From Prostheceraeus crozeri (lineage: Eukaryota > Platyhelminthes > Polycladida > Euryleptidae), in NCBI GenBank assembly GCA_907163375.1, contig CAJQUW010007001.1, positions 248,001 through 312,000 of the forward strand: a stretch of 64,000 nucleotides of DNA. Direction: 5' to 3'. Numbering within the stretch: position 1 is the first letter of the stretch; each line of letters opens with the position of its first letter. Position numbers and translations under genes: made by a program. The notes beneath the pieces are model-generated. The model was not told where the DNA came from and did not search any database. It worked only from the letters and a program-made list of their open reading frames with translations. Shown here piece by piece: positions 57,409 to 64,000 of this stretch.

Positions 57409-59146
57409 CGTGGTGTGATCCAAAATGTCCCGGACTAACCTACTTGCAGATAACCTGTGATAACGAATACTACTTCAGATGTAAATTTAGGTCTTTAAGG
57501 CATGAGAAATATGGTTGCCGAAATTTTTCCGGTCAGTTTTCTATTTTTTCAAAATTTTCAAACATTTTTGTCTGAATTTCAAGATTTTCCTATAAATTCT
57601 AGCGATTTAGAATTAATATATTTAGATTAACTTGACAGTTAAGCTATCACTAATAACCTGACTAATAATTAACGGAAAAACAAATGTTTTGTTCCAGAAA
57701 ACAGTTTACTTTTCAATGTATGAGCCGTTAGCATTCGTCACTTTTTGCCAACGAAGTCTCAATTCACAAAAAGCTTTATGAAAAAATTCCGGTGTCAAAG
57801 AATCAAAAAACTCAGTAACTGCATCCCGCAGTTCAACTGGCGATTCAAAATGGTGTCCACGAAGATGCTTTTTGAGGAATCTAAACAGATAGAAGTCACT
57901 TGGGGCCAAGTCAGGTGAATAAGGAGGATGGCTCAATAGTTGAAATCCGTTTCTCGTTAAGGCATTGGTTGTCTCCTGCGAGGTGTGAATCGGAGCATTG
58001 TCATGAAGCAAGTAGAGGGGAATGTTTCGTGGCTTTCTTATTTTCTTCCTCGCTTCAGATAACAGATTGGAATAATATTCGCTATTGATTCTTACTCCTT
58101 TATCCGCAAAGTCAACCAGTTGGATTCCCGAAGCGTTCCAAAAGACCGTCAGCATCAACGACCGGCGATGTGATGTTCCGGATCGCATTTTCAAAGGGGC
58201 AGACTCGCCTGATTTTCGCCACTCTGCAGATTCTCGCTTACTTTGAGGCAGATACAAACTTAAAGGTGTTTCATCCTCTGTAAGGATGCAGTTCAGAAAC
58301 TGATCTCCGTGCATTTCGAGGAGATCCAAATTTGACTGTGCCGCCAGAAGTCTGTTCTCCTTCATTTCAGGTGACAGAAACTTCGGTACGAAACGTGATG
58401 CCAGTTTGCGATATCCAAGTCTTTCGATGATGTCATGACAGGAGTGATAACTGATTCGCAACTCTCTTGACAACTCACGGATGGTTATCCTTCTGTGTGC
58501 TGTAATCACTTCATCGCACTGACTCGATTTCTCTTCCGGAATCTCCTGCGGCCGACCAACAGTTGAAAAATCTTGCTCCACAGACTGTCTTCCGCGTTTA
58601 AATTCGCTTATCCAGAAATAAGCAGTAGTTCTCGATGGAGCTTTGCTTCCATATGCCAGGCTTAATTCCTTTAGAATGTCACCATTAGCGAAGCCGCGGA
58701 TCAGGAGGTATCGTATCACACTGCGATATTCGACTGAAGACACGCTTGTCACATCCATCATGAAAACTGATAGAACAAAGAACCATCGTTGACACGGATT
58801 TCTTAATGAATGCGTGCTGAATGAACTTCACTGATTGATATCGTAACACATGAAGCAATTAACAAAAGACGTGCAATATTCTTGGCAAAGATATCCGTCA
58901 AATAAGGTACAAATCAAAATCAATCTAACTATAACAATAAGACAAATCGGATCTCGATCAATTCAGAAAATACAGAAATTCATGTTAAAATGTAAAAATA
59001 TTTTTTAAAAATAGAAAACTGACCGGAAAAATTTCGGCGACCATATTTCTCATGCCTTAAAGACCTAAATTTGCATCTGAAGTAGTATTCGTTATCACAG
59101 GTTATCTGCAAGTAGGTTAGTCCGGGACATTTTGGATCACACCACG
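57409..59146 (-). mobile_element. mariner element, intact, 140-bp inverted ends
   Basis: Starts CGTGGTGTGATCC, ends GGATCACACCACG, flanked by TA (57407-57408, 59147-59148). The inverted ends match over about 140 bases with two differences. Between them is an uninterrupted 351-codon transposase. Everything needed for a self-moving copy appears present, so it is a young insertion in the older element 55381-62047. Confidence 0.93.
57706..58761 (-). CDS. mariner transposase, DD34D, full-length open frame
   Basis: 351 codons, the usual mariner length (about 345). The N-terminal half has two helix-turn-helix parts (SVIRYLLIRGFANGDIL and RITIRELSRELRISYHSCHD) joined by a GRP-containing linker at about residues 69-71. 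FVPKFLSPEMKENR stands for the WVPHxL motif. The catalytic Asp residues are D163 (LTEDETP), D254 (LLHDNAPIH) and D289 (SPDLAPSDF), with exactly 34 residues between the last two, the mariner signature. The enzyme binds the inverted ends and cuts at TA sites by cut-and-paste. No stop or frame change was seen. Confidence 0.93.
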   Translation of the reverse strand: MMDVTSVSSVEYRSVIRYLLIRGFANGDILKELSLAYGSKAPSRTTAYFWISEFKRGRQSVEQDFSTVGRPQEIPEEKSSQCDEVITAHRRITIRELSRELRISYHSCHDIIERLGYRKLASRFVPKFLSPEMKENRLLAAQSNLDLLEMHGDQFLNCILTEDETPLSLYLPQSKRESAEWRKSGESAPLKMRSGTSHRRSLMLTVFWNASGIQLVDFADKGVRINSEYYSNLLSEARKKIRKPRNIPLYLLHDNAPIHTSQETTNALTRNGFQLLSHPPYSPDLAPSDFYLFRFLKKHLRGHHFESPVELRDAVTEFFDSLTPEFFHKAFCELRLRWQKVTNANGSYIEK

Positions 59147-59466
59147 TATGTATTGTACATTAAAGAGCGGAATAATCAAATGATGAATTGTTTGCTCATC
59201 GAATCATAAGTTCCTTGAACGACGAATAAAATAATGGCGAACGTTGCAACAGTCTTATTTCCGCAACCACATTCATGGTAGCCGGGATATGCTTTTGTCT
59301 TATTTTGATTGACTCGTGAAGAAAAATCACTTTGTCTACTGATGAACACATTCTTATCACACCCTTTAAAGTAGCAATTGATTCTTAAATGATAAATTAA
59401 GGTATACCTGCCATAAGCAGAACTTTGATGTGATATCAGTGCATAAAAAGAACGACATTGCACTCG

Positions 59467-59611
59467 AAATAATTATTTTCACGAAGATTAAAAAGTCAAC
59501 TTTTCAGTTCGAGGAGCGATATCGTTGTCGAGAGAGTGCAGCGATCGAGACAATGATATCGCTCAGAGTACTGAAAAGGACTTTTTAATCGAGTGAAGGT
59601 AATTTATTTCT
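59467..59611. repeat. Foldback about 145 bp
   Basis: The core 59486-59590 pairs as GATTAAAAAGTC, CTTTTCAGT and GAGCGATATCGTTGTCGA-like words with their complements on the other arm, around a 13-base loop. Weaker pairing extends outward (AAATAATTATTTTCAC). Likely a small MITE; it sits 30 bp left of the IS630-like element. Confidence 0.7.
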
Positions 59612-59640
59612 ATGCTTACATCTCCATCTGGAATGTGCTA

Positions 59641-61277
59641 CAGGTTTTTCCAGTCAGATTTATAGCTAACTCAATCAAGTTCGTTTTAGTTCAATCAATT
59701 TCTACCATTGGAGTTATTTCAATCAATTTCATTTCTATTTCAACCAGTAGCGCAAATAATCAATCAAGTTCGCGCATATGTTTGACAACTCTTTATTTCA
59801 ATCAATTTCGTAACTGTAAAAATCAAAATGTATAGAAAACAATCAAGTTCATTCCAAATTTATAATTAAGCATCTCAAGCTATTGCATAATGTCGGCCAT
59901 GGCAAAGCATCGATGCATGTACCTCATCACGTGGTTGCACATGTGGTTAACCTTTTCGGCACTTATTGTCTCTTAATCCTCGATTATTGAGGAGGATAAG
60001 TCAGTAAGAGGTGCAAGCGATGTTCCGCGATAGAAATACCTTCTGTCGGGTTGTCAAGCCTCTACCTGGTCGAATCCTCACGTAGGACAGCTCGCAATTT
60101 AAGCTTGAAAACACCAAAGGCATTTTCAATGGGGTTCAGGAATGGACGGTATGGAGGTAAAAACTTAACGGAGATTTCATCATCGTCACACTCAGATACG
60201 GCTCCGTGATGCTTCTGGAGCGTTATCCATCACGATCGTGCCATCGATTACATTGCACTCACGTAGTATTGTCTTGAGATTATCCATAAAATGTCCGAAT
60301 CTTTCGCCTGAAATTTGAAAACTTATATATTCTACATGCAAAAATAATATCTGCGAAATTTGTTTGATTTTACTTACTTGTCATACAACCCCTTTGAAGC
60401 TCGTAATATACGACACCGACCCCAGCTGAAATTGCCATCACCAAATTTAGATTTGGCCCACGGTATCCATTAACTTGCCGAACTGCTGGCCTGCCCTTTA
60501 AGGCTCTTCCTCGGGTGCGCTTTGAATAAATATTAAAAAAAAATTCTCATCAACGTATACAAGCGTCCGGTTGACCGCTGTTTCCAAATACCATTCGGCG
60601 TAAGAGGATAGTTTTTGCTTTGTCACCAATGTGTTGCGATTAGCGGGACAGTTCTCCAACTTCTACATGGTGATAAGTTGTTTTTCTAAAGCCCGTGAAA
60701 TGCTGGCAACAGATAAAGAAAAACGCAACTGCCCACTTATTTGTTCTAAAGTGTAGTCAGGATGACGCTCGACCAGCTATACAATTTCGCTCACCACATT
60801 ATCCGTAAGCTTTACCCGCTCTTCACGTCTCCCTCCTCTTGCATCGCTGATAGCTCCATCACACGAACAATATTTTGCTATTATGGACCGGGCGGAAGAG
60901 AATTTGATACCAAGGAGGCTTGACACTTCAACTATGTCTTTTCCATCTTCCCATGCCGCGATAAGACGTTCTTTAAGGTCGGTGCTTATCTTGGCATAGG
61001 GTCCTCGTCGGGTTGAGTTTTCAGAGCTGAGATTGGTAGACATGTCTTAAACGAAAAGTTTTTGACGAACTTGATTGATATATAGTGAAGTAGATTGGCT
61101 TATGTATGAACTTCATTCATATCTATGAACAAGAATGAACTACAACGAATTTGATTGAAAGAAGATTGCATAACGTTAACTTGATTGCAATAGATGTTAA
61201 CTTACGCATTAGAACGAAATTGATTGAACTAAAACGAACTTGATTGAGATAGCTATGAACCTGACTGGAAAAACCTG
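59641..61277 (-). mobile_element. IS630/Tc1-mariner-type transposon, 1637 bp
   Basis: Inverted ends start CAGGTTTTTCCAGTCAG and match over 62 bases with three differences; the element is flanked by TA (59639-59640, 61278-61279). Both ends continue with repeated CAATCAAGTTCG/CAATCAATTTC words every 15-35 bases, which may be transposase binding sites. It encodes an intron-containing DDE transposase on the minus strand. Confidence 0.9.
60062..61043 (-). pseudogene. IS630/Tc1-mariner-type transposase with intron, broken
   Basis: Exon 1 (61043-60378) has GPYAKISTDLKERLIAAWED and a helix-turn-helix (DIVEVSSLLGIKFSSARSI), a second one (YTLEQISGQLRFSLSVASI), then LVYVDE with the first acid and GYRGPNLNLVMAISAG. 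A 70-base intron (60377-60308, GTAAGT..TTTCAG) leads to exon 2 with RFGHFMDNL, TIVMDN with the second acid, then FLPPYRPFLNPIENAF with the third. Two in-frame TAG codons and two frame changes (a T-run near 60535 and near 60215) make it non-functional. The acids are about 33-34 residues apart. Confidence 0.75.
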
Positions 61278-61279
61278 TA

Positions 61280-62047
61280 GATATCTTAGCGTCCTATTCA
61301 TCGGCCAAATCATGACATTAAGAAGTCTATGGCTATTCTTTGAAATACATAATGCACTATTTCTACCCATGGACTAGGAATAGACATATGCTGCTACTAA
61401 ACATTGCAAAAGAAGACTTTCTGAATCTAAATTTGATCAGTATTATACCTTGGTGTCCAGCATTCGTTACATTCTATTAACCAAAGAGCGATTTGAAAAC
61501 GAAAAGAACGGCAGAAATGATAATGAAGAAAATATCGATAGCAAAAGATGAGGAGACCGAAGTGGTGAATTTTTCGAATATTGTCAGCTATCTGACAGAA
61601 ATCCAAACTACCGGTAATGTTGATAATTGTTTTAATAATAAACTGTTTACCAATTTCATATTTTTGATTCTGCATTAGGTCGATATAATTCAAATTAGCA
61701 TATTGTAATGCACCTATGTTTCAAATGCTAGATTTAGGCACTTGTCAAGGATATTCAACGTAATTACAATCAAAATAATACATCGAGAAAATAGAATCAT
61801 GACGAAAATACACTTTGCAGCACAAAAGCTGATGAACTGCAGAGTATTGACCGCAAAGACCACAAAGTTGACCAGGGACTGAAAAGTGCTGACCAAGGAC
61901 TGAAAAGTTGAGCAGGGACTGAAGAGTAATGCTCATGCGCTCTGAGGGCTATGGTAATATCAACTTTTCAACACATCCATAGAAATAAACTTCGATAAGC
62001 TTCGGATGAAATAAAAAATGGACCTCGCGAATTTCGTGCCAACCCTA
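61280..62047. other. Non-coding right interior of the 55381 element
   Basis: Contains three near-tandem words GACCARGGACTGAAAAGT (61870-61922) and the right terminus. No gene seen. Confidence 0.45.
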
Positions 62048-62055
62048 GTCATGAC

Positions 62056-63717
62056 ACATGATCTCTTTGATAGTGAGAAAGGGGAATGGCTCACTCCTGA
62101 TTGGTTGCTTCTTTTTTCTGTCATCGGCGCATTCTCATCAAAGCGTTAGTTAATTTGAAGCATGTGCATACGACTAACATTTGATCAGGAGTTAAATTTA
62201 ATCTTCGATTAACTAACGTTTACCAATTTATTAATCGTTGATTACTTAACATAAAGATGTGCATTCCACCCTTAGTTTGGAATAAATTAATTAATCAGTT
62301 TTTCAAAGTCCTATTTACAGCTCCTACACTGATTATTCTCAATGATAGCTTTGATTATTATCCATGTTTTAGCAAGAAGGCCTAATTATTCATCAAATTG
62401 CTACGCTGGTTAGCCACCTATCTAATCCGGTTAATCAAATAAGTCAATCACTATAATCTGTGGGAGCACTTTTGTGGAACTTAATTGAATTAATGTTGCA
62501 ATTTGAAAGGTGCTGAATGGTGGCCCATAACACTCGAACTTTTAAAAAATGGCTCCTCTATTCAGGAAATTTCCTGTACAACAAAGCGAAGCGGGTATAA
62601 TGGGAAAATAACATATGGAACCTTCGTATGTGTTCATAGCCAGTGATAAGGCCAAAAAAAGGTCTTAGAGCGAAATGAGTGGTTCCTTAATTACGAGTAT
62701 AGCCGTCGGTTAAATAATCCTATAATGCAAGATAGACATATAGATAAGAGGCCAATACGTTGGCCTATTTTACATCGACAAGATGTAAACAGAAAGTTAA
62801 CTCTTTCAGGAATTCTGGGCAGTGTTTCATCACATACCTCATTTTTCCACGTTATCTGTTCGGGCCAGCTATCATTTCATGAGACATGAACGGAAGCCAA
62901 TCTGGTAAGTTGTATGAGACGAAGATGCTACTTTTCCATACAGAAATGTCATTAGTTTTGATTTTATGTTTTAGTCACCAGTATTAGATATTTCTAATTA
63001 ATCAGAATAATTTTCAGGCAGCAGTTTTAAGTTGAAATTATAATTTTTAGCTGGCTGCTGTTAATTATCACTGATAAACAATTACGCAAAATTTCAAGAA
63101 TATAAAGACCTAATCAAAGCAAAAGGAAAGTTGATACCACAAATGCCAATAGCTCGCATACTGAACGTAGTGTATCAGAACGCCAAGGCTTGATATTCGC
63201 ACATTCATCTGTATTATTAGGAATGGGATTTCTGTTATCAATGTACATGTAAGTTGCTTCACGATGTCGTAGGTTGGTGTCATTGGTATCAGAAGCCACG
63301 ATTTATGTTTTAAAGCAGAAAATGTTGGAAGATTTGCAAACTTAAAGATGTACCTACATGTTAGATATTTCCTGGCATTTGTTTTACTTTTAGATAAAGG
63401 GGGCGAGCAATGCTGCCAATATGCGCTCGCATAATTATTTGAATGCATCAGGTACTTCATCTCGTTGACTATCGAACATCGTAGGCATATTTCATCTGTG
63501 TTCCATATTGCAAGCTAAGAACTGCCTGTTGTTTTGGTTGTTGGAACAGATGACGACTTTCGGCTCAACAATTGCAGTATTTGGAATTCAACTTCGGACA
63601 ACAAATGCTTCAAATTCGACACATATTATAAATGACGTGAGAAAATAAATTTTTGTACTAAGCATTTGTCTTCAACATTATGAAAGCATATTCAATCAAT
63701 ATACAATGCTGCATCTA
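62056..63717. other. Intergenic, nothing recognised
   Basis: AT-rich. The minus-strand frame 63110-63460 (116 codons) has no recognisable domain. This would be the sequence upstream of the Myb/SANT-like pseudogene before the 55381 insertion; no promoter or exon could be supported. Confidence 0.35.
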
Positions 63718-63828
63718 TAAGTGAACCGGTAGGCGGTCCGTATAAGGAGGTCAAATGCATCACCTTTTTTCACGAGAAGACACAAAGCGGTCCTTTAATG
63801 GAGGTGGTCCGGAAGTAAAGTCTCACTG
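63718..63828. mobile_element. pogo-type terminal fragment or MITE
   Basis: The right end reads inverted as CAGTGAGACTTTACTTCCGG next to TA (63829-63830), and GCGGTCC..GGAGGT words repeat inside, as in pogo/Tigger subterminal regions. The left partner (near AAGTGAACCGG at 63719) is degenerate. Confidence 0.45.
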
Positions 63829-64000
63829 TATTAGAAATATGCTTCTTCCGTTAACTTATTGAACGTCAGCAACGATAATTTTCAAAAATGTGTCAAAAGG
63901 TGAAAAATACAAGCATGCTGAGTAACTGATGAAATTTTCTGCCTTTCTCCTATTTAAAGATCAAATCGATATCTAATTTGTCTTCAAAATGCTATCTGCA

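Larger units (their letters stand above)
55381..62047. mobile_element. hAT-like element, 6667 bp, with nested mariner and IS630-like elements
   Basis: Left end TAGGATGGCAAAACTCCGAAG and inverted right end TAGGGTTGGCACGAAATTCG share the first bases and an internal word CGAAGCTTATCGAAGTTTAT. Both sides are flanked by GTCATGAC (55373-55380 and 62048-62055), an 8-bp duplication that is itself a palindrome. No hAT transposase was recognised. After subtracting the two nested transposons the core is about 3.3 kb. Confidence 0.8.

Overview
The window looks like gene-poor, AT-rich eukaryotic DNA, probably from a marine invertebrate. It has spliceosomal introns (GT..AG), animal-type transposons (hAT, Tc1/mariner, pogo, piggyBac, Crypton, L2/CR1-group LINEs, Penelope-like), frequent TAGGCCT words, and no bacterial operon signals. 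I cannot name the species. Almost everything recognisable is transposon, much of it nested. No tRNA or rRNA gene, CRISPR array or prokaryotic feature is supported.

Layout. 0-13 kb: an internally deleted pogo/Tigger end (1-508), a broken Crypton tyrosine recombinase (4.38-5.39 kb), a hAT-like element with unusually long inverted ends (8424-9910) that carries a small tRNA-like insert, and a piggyBac fragment (10.2-10.8 kb). 13-29 kb: an L2-like LINE split by a hAT element (14122-20032, 8-bp target duplication GTTTGAAA), which itself holds a young Ty3/Gypsy-like LTR element (15833-19911). Next comes a 2.0-kb block present twice in direct orientation (19900-21911 and 27113-29122). Between the copies lies a hAT element with a nearly intact, intron-bearing ZMYM1/DUF4371-type transposase (23679-26559). 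The right copy preserves the empty target site of that hAT.

29-44 kb: weak evidence for host exons (29.9-30.6 kb); a hAT-like element with a 6-bp target duplication (30965-33441); a mariner-type transposase interrupted by a 5'-truncated L2 LINE (33543 to about 36960); and a large hAT (36965 to about 43350) whose two-piece transposase is separated by one frameshift, and which holds a pogo-type MITE and a Tc1 element with DD34E spacing (39065-40485). 44-55 kb: possible host exons (44982-45054, 47754-47844), two tRNA-derived SINE-like copies, a 308-bp MITE, a long CR1/Rex1-group LINE with both ORFs (about 48.0-52.15 kb), then a Myb/SANT-like reading frame cut by a hAT insertion (52388-54849, target duplication ATCACCGA) that carries a Penelope-like GIY-YIG remnant.

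55-64 kb: a 6.67-kb hAT-like element (55381-62047, palindromic target duplication GTCATGAC) contains an apparently intact mariner (57409-59146; 351-codon transposase, 140-bp inverted ends) and an intron-containing IS630/Tc1-mariner relative (59641-61277). The last 2 kb hold little beyond a pogo-type terminal fragment.

The most informative points are the nesting order, which gives a relative history of insertion; the intact mariner; the duplicated block with an empty site; the Myb frame restored across a hAT insertion; and a GC-rich segment (22617-22832) with three nested complementary blocks that may be a structured RNA.
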